This document shows positions 57,418 to 64,000 of a DNA stretch of 64,000 bases, one piece after another; the stretch's first letter is position 1; every line of letters begins with the position of its first letter. The translations under genes and the position numbers were made by a program. Source of the stretch: an uncultured Flavobacteriaceae bacterium. GTDB taxonomy: Bacteria; Bacteroidota; Bacteroidia; Flavobacteriales; Flavobacteriaceae. The DNA is taken from NCBI GenBank assembly GCA_934675205.1, contig CAKUPQ010000003.1:62001-126000 (forward strand), written 5' to 3'. The notes under the pieces were generated by a model, which was given only the letters and a program-made list of their open reading frames with translations, was not told the DNA's origin and did not search any database.

Positions 57418-58527
57418 ATGAAAAGAATTATTTTTTTATTTACACTGTTGGTTTTCCAGTTAGGCATATCGCAAGAATTTGCGGTGGTTGGAGAAAAGAA
57501 AAAGTACGGAATTATCGATAAAACCGGAAAAGAGATAATTGAACCCAAATTTGATCATTTAGGTAGTTTTAGCGATGGAGTAGCAGCTGCTTCATCTAAC
57601 AAAAAATGGGGTTTTATCAATTCAAAAGGAGAATGGGTGATTGAACCTACTTATGACAGAGTTAAAGGATTTAATTCAGGAATAGCTGTAGTATTTCAAA
57701 ACAAAGAGTGGTTTTATATTAATAAAAAAGGAGAACGACTTCAACTTGCAGAAACGGATAAAATCTTTGATTTTAATCAGGGCATGGCTTTTATTAGAAA
57801 AGAAGGAAAAGTCGGGTTTATGAACCCTTCCGGAAAAGTTATTTTAGCTCCAACCTATGATGTGATTAAAGATTTTGAAGGTGATTTTGCCCGAGTTCGA
57901 AACAACGGAAAATGGGGAATTATAAACAAATCAGGTAAAGTAGTAGTTCCGGTGGAATACGAAGAAGTGGGAATTTATACAAATGGAGTAACACAAGCTA
58001 AAAAAGACGGACAATTTGGAATTATTACGAATGGTACTTTTAAAACTATCGAGGGAGTAGAAAAAATATGGGATTTTTCTGACGGATTGGCTTATGCTAA
58101 AAAAGACGGAAAAATCGGCTATATCGACCTTAAAGGAAATTGGATTATAGAGCCTACTTATGAGAAAGTTAGAGCCTTCGAAAACGGATTAGCTCCTGTT
58201 TTTAGTAATAAAAAATGGGGATACATCAATAAAAAAGGAGAACTTGTAGTTGACTTTAAATATGCTGATGCAGAGGTGTTTAGTAAAGACGGATTAGCTC
58301 CTGTCAAAGAAGGAAAAGAGTGGGGATTCATTGATAAATCGGGAAAAATGGTAATTCCTGCCGAATATCAGATTACTGCAGGAGGTTTCGGACTTTTTAA
58401 CTTTGAAAGCAAAGGATTTAATAACGGAGTAGCTCGTGTAAAAAAAGGAAAAAAATGGGGATTCATCCAAAAAGATGGCTCTGTTTTAGGGAAATGGTAT
58501 GACAATGTAGAGCTTTTTAGTAAATAA
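57418..58527 (+). CDS. Secreted WG-repeat protein in the flexirubin operon
   Basis: This 369-residue protein has signal peptide MKRIIFLFTLLVFQLGISQ. Then about seven to eight WG repeats follow, of the form KKWGFINSKGEWVIEPTYD, each about 35-45 residues (GKVGFMNPSGK, GKWGIINKSGK, GKIGYIDLKGN, KKWGYINKKGE, KEWGFIDKSGK). WG repeats are tandem beta-structures usually taken to mediate binding. The gene is 11 bases after the lyase and 14 bases before the ketoreductase, so it is inside the operon. Its part in pigment formation is unknown. Confidence 0.85.
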   Translation: MKRIIFLFTLLVFQLGISQEFAVVGEKKKYGIIDKTGKEIIEPKFDHLGSFSDGVAAASSNKKWGFINSKGEWVIEPTYDRVKGFNSGIAVVFQNKEWFYINKKGERLQLAETDKIFDFNQGMAFIRKEGKVGFMNPSGKVILAPTYDVIKDFEGDFARVRNNGKWGIINKSGKVVVPVEYEEVGIYTNGVTQAKKDGQFGIITNGTFKTIEGVEKIWDFSDGLAYAKKDGKIGYIDLKGNWIIEPTYEKVRAFENGLAPVFSNKKWGYINKKGELVVDFKYADAEVFSKDGLAPVKEGKEWGFIDKSGKMVIPAEYQITAGGFGLFNFESKGFNNGVARVKKGKKWGFIQKDGSVLGKWYDNVELFSK

Positions 58528-58541
58528 ACTTTAGATAAAAA

Positions 58542-59273
58542 ATGAAATACGCAATCGTTACAGGAGGTTCTCGTGGAATCGGAAGTGCTATTTGCAAAAA
58601 GTTAGCAGAAGATACTGATTATAATATCCTGATCAATTATCAGTCAAATGAATCGGCTGCTTTAGCAACTTTAGAAGAAGTAATAAAAGCAGGAGGAAAA
58701 GGAGAAATTATAAAATTTGATGTATCAAATCATCAGGAAGTAACAGATGTTCTGACACAATGGCAACAGAATAATCCTGATGCAATAGTTGAGGTAATTA
58801 TCAATAATGCAGGAATCACTAAAGACGGACTCTTTATGTGGATGCCTAAAAAAGACTGGAATGATGTGATAAACATTAGCCTTGACGGATTTTTTAATGT
58901 AACGAATTTCTTTATTCAAAAATTACTTCGAAACAAATACGGACGCATTATCAATATGGTTTCTGTTTCGGGAGTAAAAGGAACTCCGGGACAGACCAAT
59001 TATTCGGCTGCCAAAGGTGCATTAGTCGGAGCGACAAAAGCCTTGGCTCAAGAAGTTGGCAAACGAAATATTACCGTAAATGCAGTGGCTCCCGGATTTA
59101 TCAAAACGGATATGACCAGCGAGTTGAACGAAAGTGAATTGGTGAAATTAGTACCTGCTAATCGTTTCGGGGAAGCAGAAGAAGTAGCTGATTTGGTTAG
59201 TTTTTTAGTGTCAAAAAAATCAGGTTATATTACGGGAGAAGTGATCAATATTAATGGGGGGGTTTATTCGTAA
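58542..59273 (+). CDS. fabG: 3-oxoacyl-ACP reductase (FabG-like), flexirubin pathway
   Basis: This 243-residue SDR has NADP motif TGGSRGIGSAI, NNAG at 88-91, and catalytic S141, Y154 and K158 (NYSAAKGAL). C-terminal INGGVYS is FabG-like. Within the cluster it reduces the beta-keto group during polyene chain extension rather than serving general fatty-acid synthesis. It has tight spacing to both neighbours. Confidence 0.92.
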   Translation: MKYAIVTGGSRGIGSAICKKLAEDTDYNILINYQSNESAALATLEEVIKAGGKGEIIKFDVSNHQEVTDVLTQWQQNNPDAIVEVIINNAGITKDGLFMWMPKKDWNDVINISLDGFFNVTNFFIQKLLRNKYGRIINMVSVSGVKGTPGQTNYSAAKGALVGATKALAQEVGKRNITVNAVAPGFIKTDMTSELNESELVKLVPANRFGEAEEVADLVSFLVSKKSGYITGEVININGGVYS

Positions 59274-59279
59274 TTTATT

Positions 59280-59981
59280 ATGAACAAAAATATTATGACA
59301 AAGGAACTTATTAAAAATATAGAAGATGTAACAAAAATAGAAAATCTAATTTCTGTTTTTTTGAGTCAAAAAACAGGTGCGGATTTTTCATATATAAATT
59401 TAATAGTTGCTTATGAAAAATTAATTCCTCACGGAAATCACGGAGAAAGAACTTTTTTTGCGTTACTTGATTTAAAAATGAATTTCACAATATTAATGAT
59501 AGATAGCTTCAATTCAGGAGCAATTTGGAATTCTCAAAATCTAATTAAAAAAGTTGAAAATCAAAGTATTCTTGATAATTCGAGTTTGTTTTTAAAAAGA
59601 CTTGAAATTTATTATTACGATTCTAATTTTATTCCTCGCTATAGAGCAATGTGGGATAAGATAATGGGAATTTTACTTCTTATAAATTCAGAGGAGCTTT
59701 ATAATCAATATAATTCGTCAAAAAGCAAGAAAAAAGCCTTTAAGAAATTATCCAAAGAGGTAGAATTTTTAAGTGATGATTTTATAGATGTACTTGAACA
59801 TATTCAAAAATTTGATGATGTGTTTCGTACACAAGAAATTCATCGATTTGGTTCATTACGTAAATTCTCTTTTTTAGATTCTCCACATAATAGTAGCGAG
59901 TATATTTTACTTAAAAATTCTTGGAACATTATGATTGATATGCTTAGTAAGATTGATGGTTTGATTACAGAAATAAAGTAG
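59280..59981 (+). CDS. Protein of unknown function with HEPN-like RxxxxH motif
   Basis: This 233-residue, mostly helical-looking protein has no signal or membrane segment. Near the C terminus R183-T-Q-E-I-H188 (VFRTQEIHRFGSLRKFSFLD) has the R-X4-H spacing typical of HEPN nucleases. Upstream helices contain RYRAMWDKIMGILL and many lysines. It starts 6 bases after fabG and sits between pigment genes on the same strand. Lysine, Ile and Asn content is higher than in its neighbours. I cannot prove the HEPN call without a structure search. Confidence 0.6.
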   Translation: MNKNIMTKELIKNIEDVTKIENLISVFLSQKTGADFSYINLIVAYEKLIPHGNHGERTFFALLDLKMNFTILMIDSFNSGAIWNSQNLIKKVENQSILDNSSLFLKRLEIYYYDSNFIPRYRAMWDKIMGILLLINSEELYNQYNSSKSKKKAFKKLSKEVEFLSDDFIDVLEHIQKFDDVFRTQEIHRFGSLRKFSFLDSPHNSSEYILLKNSWNIMIDMLSKIDGLITEIK

Positions 59982-60057
59982 TTTTTTATGACTTTAATTT
60001 TTATGATTAAATGATTTAGGGGGATATTTACAACTATTCAACACCAATACTAAAAAA

Positions 60058-61284
60058 ATGAACAAAAGAGTTGTTATAACGGGAATGGGAATTTATTCCT
60101 GCATCGGAACTTCTTTAGAAGAAGTAACCAAATCTTTATATGAAGGAAAATCGGGAATTGTTTTTGATCAGGAACGCAAAGATTTTGGTTTTCGTTCTGC
60201 CCTTACCGGAATGGTTCCGAAACCGGATTTAAAACCATTGCTCAACCGAAGACAACGAGTGAGTATCGGAGAAGAAACCGAATATGCTTATATGGCTACA
60301 ATTCAAGCCTTAAAACAAGCTGGAATTGAAGAAGATTTTTTTGATTCCAATGAAGTCGGAATTCTATACGGAAATGATAGTGTGTCGAAAGCTATTATCG
60401 AAGCAGTTGATATTGTTCGTGAGAAAAAAGATACCACACTGATTGGTTCGGGAGCGATTTTCAAATCTATGAATTCCACCGTAACGATGAATTTGTCCAC
60501 TATTTTTAGACTAAGAGGTGTGAATATGACCATTAGTGCAGCTTGTGCCAGTGGTTCGCATTCTATTGGATTGGGTTTTTCTTTGATTAAAGGAGGATTT
60601 CAGGATATTGTTATTTGTGGAGGAACACAGGAAATCAACAAATATGCTATGGGAAGTTTTGACGGATTGGGTGTTTTTTCAGAAAATGAAGATACTCCAA
60701 CTCAAGCCTCTCGTCCTTTTGATGCTTCTCGCAACGGATTGGTTCCGAGTGGAGGTGCAGCCACACTTATTTTAGAAAGTTACGAATCAGCTGTAAAAAG
60801 AGGAGCAAATATTATTGCAGAAGTTATCGGTTATGGGTTTTCGTCAAACGGAGGTCATATCTCGACTCCAAATGTCGAAGGACCTGCAGTTGCGATGAAA
60901 AGAGCTTTGGAAAATGCAAATGTGGAAGCTTCGCAAATTGACTATATCAATGCTCACGCAACTTCAACTCCGGTGGGAGACAGCAACGAGGCAAAAGCAA
61001 TTTTTGAAGTTTTCGGACAGAATAATACTCCGGTAAGTTCAACCAAGTCGATGACCGGGCACGAATGTTGGATGGCAGGAGCAAGTGAAATTGTCTATTC
61101 GATTCTGATGATGCAAAACGACTTTATCGCTCCGAATATCAATTTAAAAAATCCAGACGAAGACTCCGCTAAACTGAATCTTATAGCCGAAACTCAAAAA
61201 GCAAAAATTAATACGTTTTTGTCCAATTCATTTGGATTTGGAGGGACGAATTCGGCTGTGGTGATTAAGAAGTTTGAAGAGTAA
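60058..61284 (+). CDS. Beta-ketoacyl-ACP synthase (FabF-like), flexirubin/aryl polyene pathway
   Basis: This 408-residue ketosynthase has catalytic C163 in TISAACASGSHSIG, H300 in NAHATSTPVGDS and H335 in SMTGHECWMAG, the full Cys-His-His set. The C-terminal NSFGFGGTNSAVVIKK is standard. The SMTGH segment is followed by ECWMAGA instead of xLGAAGA, which is unusual. It elongates the aryl-primed chain with malonyl-ACP. Its neighbours are a ketoreductase and an ACP. Confidence 0.9.
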   Translation: MNKRVVITGMGIYSCIGTSLEEVTKSLYEGKSGIVFDQERKDFGFRSALTGMVPKPDLKPLLNRRQRVSIGEETEYAYMATIQALKQAGIEEDFFDSNEVGILYGNDSVSKAIIEAVDIVREKKDTTLIGSGAIFKSMNSTVTMNLSTIFRLRGVNMTISAACASGSHSIGLGFSLIKGGFQDIVICGGTQEINKYAMGSFDGLGVFSENEDTPTQASRPFDASRNGLVPSGGAATLILESYESAVKRGANIIAEVIGYGFSSNGGHISTPNVEGPAVAMKRALENANVEASQIDYINAHATSTPVGDSNEAKAIFEVFGQNNTPVSSTKSMTGHECWMAGASEIVYSILMMQNDFIAPNINLKNPDEDSAKLNLIAETQKAKINTFLSNSFGFGGTNSAVVIKKFEE

Positions 61285-61336
61285 AAGAGAGATTTTTTGG
61301 AAATAAAAATACCCTTGCTTATTCGTAAAAAAAAGT

Positions 61337-61344
61337 TAATTTTG
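61337..61344 (+). promoter_or_regulatory. -7 box TAATTTTG before the ACP gene
   Basis: TAATTTTG is 22 bases before the ATG at 61367, so the ACP and acyltransferase can be expressed from an internal promoter. Confidence 0.55.
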
Positions 61345-61366
61345 CCGATTGGAAAATATATATGAG

Positions 61367-61618
61367 ATGAACAGAGAGGAAATCGTAAAAATTGTAAACG
61401 ACTTTTTGGTTGACGAATTTGAGGTAGATGGTTCTACGATTCAGGAAGATGCAAATTTAAAAGAAACTTTAGGGCTTGACAGCCTTGATTATGTGGACTT
61501 GGTAGTAACTATCGAATCGAACTTCGGAGTGAAATTAGGGGAAGCAGATTTTGTGAGCATCACTACTTTCAGTGATTTTTATAACTTGATTCAGGCTAAA
61601 ATTAAACAAAAAGCATAA
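61367..61618 (+). CDS. Acyl carrier protein of the flexirubin cluster
   Basis: This 83-residue ACP carries its phosphopantetheine on S39 in LGLDSLDYVDLV. It is acidic with four helices. I place the start at ATG 61367 because the internal promoter box leaves too little room for the upstream TTG at 61349. Its stop overlaps the next ATG (TAATG). It carries the growing aryl-polyene chain. Confidence 0.93.
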   Translation: MNREEIVKIVNDFLVDEFEVDGSTIQEDANLKETLGLDSLDYVDLVVTIESNFGVKLGEADFVSITTFSDFYNLIQAKIKQKA

Positions 61619-62490
61619 TGAGCCAATGGGACGGAAAGTCCAGAGGAACACTGCTCGGATATAAAATATTTGTATTTTTCATAAAAAAAGCAGGAGTGAA
61701 AACTGCTTATTTTGTGTTGTATTTTGTGGCTTTATATTACTTTTTAACCGCATGGAAAAGTAACAAAGCCATTTTTTCTTATTTCAGAAAACGACACGGT
61801 TATTCTTATCTAAAATCCAAAAGTTCAGTTTATCAAAGTTACCTTACCTTCGGTAAAGTACTGATTGATAAAGTAGCTATTTCTTCAGGACTTCGTGAAC
61901 GATTTACCTACGAATTTGACGGAATCCAGACCCTAAAACGAATACTTGCCGACAAAAAAGGCGGAATTCTTATCAGTGCCCACATCGGGAATTTTGAAGT
62001 TGCCGAAAGATTTTTTGCGGACATTGATTTTGATATGCAAATCAATTTAGTTACTACCGATATGGAACGCAATATCATCAAAGAATATCTCGAAAGTATT
62101 AGCGAAGAATCTTCTATTAAATACATCATCGTAAGAGACGATATGTCGCATATTTTTGAAATTAATGCGGCACTTTCGAAAAATGAGTTGATTTGCTTTA
62201 CCGGTGATCGCTATTTTGACGGAAGTAAAACGCTCGAAGCTGAATTTTTCGGAAAAAAGGCCAAATTCCCGTTGGGAACTTTCTTGATTGCCTCTCGATT
62301 AAAAGTTCCTGTTGTGTTTGTATATGTGATGAAAGAACCGAATTTGCACTATCATTTATATGCTCGGGAGGCAGAAGTAAAACACCGAGATGCACATGCA
62401 TTGCTCGAAATTTACGTTTCTAATCTGGAATCAATGCTTAAAAAATATCCGTTGCAGTGGTTTAACTTTTTTGATTTTTGGAAAGAATAA
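61618..62490 (+). CDS. Lysophospholipid acyltransferase-family protein (LpxL/HtrB-like)
   Basis: This 290-residue protein has one hydrophobic segment near the N terminus (about 28-45) and the catalytic HxxxxE H122-E127 in SAHIGNFEVAE. It belongs to the lipid A acyltransferase branch. In aryl polyene and flexirubin clusters such an enzyme transfers the chain or primes it onto the ACP or membrane acceptor. It overlaps the ACP stop by one base. Confidence 0.9.
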   Translation: MSQWDGKSRGTLLGYKIFVFFIKKAGVKTAYFVLYFVALYYFLTAWKSNKAIFSYFRKRHGYSYLKSKSSVYQSYLTFGKVLIDKVAISSGLRERFTYEFDGIQTLKRILADKKGGILISAHIGNFEVAERFFADIDFDMQINLVTTDMERNIIKEYLESISEESSIKYIIVRDDMSHIFEINAALSKNELICFTGDRYFDGSKTLEAEFFGKKAKFPLGTFLIASRLKVPVVFVYVMKEPNLHYHLYAREAEVKHRDAHALLEIYVSNLESMLKKYPLQWFNFFDFWKE

Positions 62491-62496
62491 TTTTTT

Positions 62497-62557
62497 GCCA
62501 CAGATTACACAGATTTAAAGGATTTTTAAAAATCCGTAGAATCCTTTAATCCGTGGC
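62497..62557. repeat. CACAGAT-family palindrome after the acyltransferase gene
   Basis: GCCACAGATTACACAGATTT and the right side ending AATCCGTGGC fold on each other, with AAAGGATTTTT/AAAAATCC in the centre. It shares words with 1752-1895 and 22763-22809. Confidence 0.75.
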
Positions 62558-62592
62558 TAAACTAAAACTGAAAATGATTTTCTTTAAAATCA

Positions 62593-62829
62593 TTAGTTAT
62601 CCAAATCAGAAAAAAAATCTTCAATGCTGATTTGATGAATATCTAAAATTTTCAACAAATTTTTAATAGTAAAGTTAGTTCCTTTCTCCATACGCCAATA
62701 TTGAACTCTTGGTAGTTCATGGTCATAGGCAAAGGTTTCGTGACTACTATATCCCTTCTGAATTCGTAACCTTTTTATTTTAGAGGCTATTTTTTCTATC
62801 GTGATGTTATGATTTATATTTTCTTCCAT
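62593..62829 (-). CDS. Small helix-turn-helix protein (XRE-like)
   Basis: This 78-residue protein is a single HTH_3-like domain (IASKIKRLRIQKGYSSHETFA, MEKGTNFTIKNLLKILDIHQ) with no effector domain. It is on the opposite strand inside the pigment cluster and divergent from the methyltransferase gene at 62928, so it may regulate the cluster. That is inference from position. Confidence 0.82.
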   Translation of the reverse strand: MEENINHNITIEKIASKIKRLRIQKGYSSHETFAYDHELPRVQYWRMEKGTNFTIKNLLKILDIHQISIEDFFSDLDN

Positions 62830-62897
62830 CAGGGGATAAAGTTCTGTTTATTGTATCAAAAAAATAACATCTTATTTGATGGTTCTTAAATGATTAT

Positions 62898-62905
62898 TAT
62901 ATTTG
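62898..62905 (+). promoter_or_regulatory. -7 box TATATTTG for the ICMT-like gene
   Basis: TATATTTG is 22 bases before the ATG at 62928. Confidence 0.6.
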
Positions 62906-62927
62906 CATTTTTATTAAAAATAGCAGT

Positions 62928-63452
62928 ATGAAAGCACTTTACAGATTTACCAAGAAACAAATAGATGCATTGATATATGGTTTGATAGGTCCTTTTTCGG
63001 TTTTATATTTGTTTCCTCAATTCTGCTTGAGCATAGAAAATCACTTCGGAATTGATATTCCGATTATAAATAGCATCAAATATGTAGGAATTGTAATTAT
63101 GAATCTGGGGTTATTTATTGCTTTGTGGAGTGCTTTTCAGATGTTTTTGACCAAAAAACAAAATCCAAGTCCTTTTTCACTTCCTAAAAAAGTAGTCAAC
63201 AATGGCTTGTTTGGCATAGTTCGTCACCCGATGATGTGGTCGTTACATTTTGTACTGATTGGTCAGATTTTGGTGTATCATTCTCCAATAATTATGATTT
63301 GGTTTTTGCTGTGGTTGCGATTTTCGTACGTTTATGTTGCCCGTTACGAAGAACCTTATTTGATTTCAGTTCTAGGAAAAGAGTATATTGATTATTGCAA
63401 AACCACACCACGTTGGATTCCTAAAGTTTTTAGTAATAGTAAAAGAAAATGA
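62928..63452 (+). CDS. Membrane methyltransferase, isoprenylcysteine carboxyl methyltransferase-like
   Basis: This 174-residue protein has four to five transmembrane helices and the C-terminal catalytic pattern of ICMT/PEMT enzymes: GIVRHPMMWSLHF, then ARYEEPYLISVLGKEYIDYC and PRWIPKVF. It would methylate a small substrate from the membrane using SAM. In the pigment cluster it may methylate the aryl ring or chain of flexirubin, but its substrate is not shown by the sequence. Confidence 0.8.
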   Translation: MKALYRFTKKQIDALIYGLIGPFSVLYLFPQFCLSIENHFGIDIPIINSIKYVGIVIMNLGLFIALWSAFQMFLTKKQNPSPFSLPKKVVNNGLFGIVRHPMMWSLHFVLIGQILVYHSPIIMIWFLLWLRFSYVYVARYEEPYLISVLGKEYIDYCKTTPRWIPKVFSNSKRK

Positions 63453-63473
63453 TTCTTGTTTGTGCAAAATTGT

Positions 63474-63481
63474 TAAATTTG
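63474..63481 (+). promoter_or_regulatory. -7 box TAAATTTG before darA
   Basis: TAAATTTG lies 51 bases before the ATG at 63533. Confidence 0.5.
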
Positions 63482-63532
63482 CTCCTTTGACTTTTCTGTA
63501 ACAGTCAATTTATGGTATAAAATGTTGGGCAA

Positions 63533-64000
63533 ATGACAAAAAATGTTTTGGTAATATATTACTCTCAATCGGGTCAGCTAAAGGAAATAGCCGATCAGGT
63601 TGCAAAACCTTTGAGAGAAGACAATCAGATACAACTTGATTTTCTGAATATCGAAATGGAAAACGAATTTCCTTTTCCGTGGACAAACGAAACTTTCTTT
63701 GGAGCATTTCCCGATACTTTTTTGCAAAATCCACATCCGATAAAACCAGTTTCGGAGCAGATTTTATCCAAAAAATACGATTTGATTCTGTTTGCTTATC
63801 AGCCTTGGTATTTGAGTCCTTCGATTCCTGCCAATTCGTTTCTGAAAAGTCAATATGCCAAACAATTATTTGACAATACTCCAGTAATCACAATTATCGG
63901 AAGTCGTAATATGTGGGCTATGGCACAAGAGAAAGTCAAAAAAATATTCCAAGAACTTAACGCAAAATTAGTCGGAAATATCGCCTTGGCAGACCGAAAT
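63533..64000 (+). CDS. darA: DarA-like dialkylresorcinol condensing enzyme, 3' end cut
   Basis: The frame runs open from ATG 63533 to the window end (156 codons seen). It begins MTKNVLVIYYSQSGQLKEIA, a flavodoxin-like start that I associate with flavobacterial DarA, followed by PFPWTNETFFGAFPDTFL and DLILFAYQPWYLSPSIPAN. DarA and DarB make the dialkylresorcinol part of flexirubin. The identification rests on memory of the family and on the pigment genes upstream; a flavodoxin-type oxidoreductase is the alternative. Confidence 0.7.
   Translation, partial: MTKNVLVIYYSQSGQLKEIADQVAKPLREDNQIQLDFLNIEMENEFPFPWTNETFFGAFPDTFLQNPHPIKPVSEQILSKKYDLILFAYQPWYLSPSIPANSFLKSQYAKQLFDNTPVITIIGSRNMWAMAQEKVKKIFQELNAKLVGNIALADRN

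Noticed and set aside
59280..59981. Calling it a toxin or defence system
   Set aside because: Only a short motif supports HEPN and there is no antitoxin or partner gene, so no system is claimed.

Overview
The window is AT-rich chromosomal DNA from a member of the Bacteroidetes, most likely family Flavobacteriaceae. Four things point there. Promoters follow the Bacteroidetes -7 pattern TAnnTTTG, seen upstream of more than twenty genes on both strands. Two secreted proteins carry type IX secretion (T9SS) C-terminal sorting tails. Many genes belong to flavobacterial families (BshC, DUF4286, DUF4295, DUF6952-like, the HmuS-type hemin factor, SCO with paired cox subunits). The right end holds a flexirubin-type pigment cluster whose ammonia-lyase closely resembles, from memory, the tyrosine ammonia-lyase of Flavobacterium johnsoniae. 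I see no rRNA, tRNA, CRISPR array, intact transposase or prophage.

Layout. 1-9,067: a surface glycan and export locus. A cut acetyltransferase (PglD type), a phosphoglycosyltransferase (PglC type), an aminotransferase (PglE type) and a membrane 4,6-dehydratase (PglF type) are the enzymes expected for UDP-diacetylbacillosamine or a similar diamino sugar and its loading onto a lipid carrier. A Wza-like lipoprotein and a Wzc-like tyrosine kinase with a Tyr-Gly tail follow. An unrelated DUF4143 ATPase flanked by repeats sits inside the series. 9,084-13,364: a degenerate one-domain DEAD-like protein, a peroxiredoxin / thioredoxin / small-protein unit, a PLP decarboxylase and YebC. 13,491-24,683: bacillithiol enzyme BshC, polyphosphate kinase and Ppx, an SMR transporter, lipoproteins, Fmt, HU, YqgE, AsnS and DUF4286. 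24,680-26,539: two L,D-transpeptidases. 26,762-31,261: heme O synthase, two cytochrome oxidase subunits III, subunit IV, a cysteine-free SCO-like protein and SCO. 31,340-38,529: T9SS cargo, a toxin-antitoxin pair with a frameshifted toxin, a glycan flippase, a methyltransferase, a LolE-like permease and a repeat adhesin. 38,599-42,452: heme uptake operon hmuTUVS. 42,592-53,608: ribosomal proteins L28 and L33 with DUF4295, an AEC transporter, RimO, two paralogous surface proteins, a gutted methyltransferase, an ABC-F protein and a thiamine-riboswitch-controlled TonB receptor. 54,563-64,000: the flexirubin cluster (halogenase-like flavoprotein, tyrosine ammonia-lyase, WG-repeat protein, ketoreductase, HEPN-like protein, ketosynthase, ACP, acyltransferase, HTH protein, ICMT-like methyltransferase, start of darA).

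How they fit. The left locus builds and exports a surface polysaccharide or glycan. The centre is housekeeping plus redox and energy metabolism. The heme operon, TonB receptor and T9SS cargo serve nutrient uptake and surface display. The right end makes an aryl-polyene / dialkylresorcinol ester pigment of the outer membrane, with tyrosine deaminated to a coumarate starter.

The most unusual signals outside known genes are: simple-sequence inverted or tandem repeats placed at gene 3' ends, often running into the stop codon; a split RelE/ParE toxin gene; a class-I methyltransferase that has lost its SAM-binding core; and a HEPN-like RxxxxH protein and a WG-repeat protein embedded in the pigment operon. 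All function calls are from sequence reading and family knowledge only; no database search was run.
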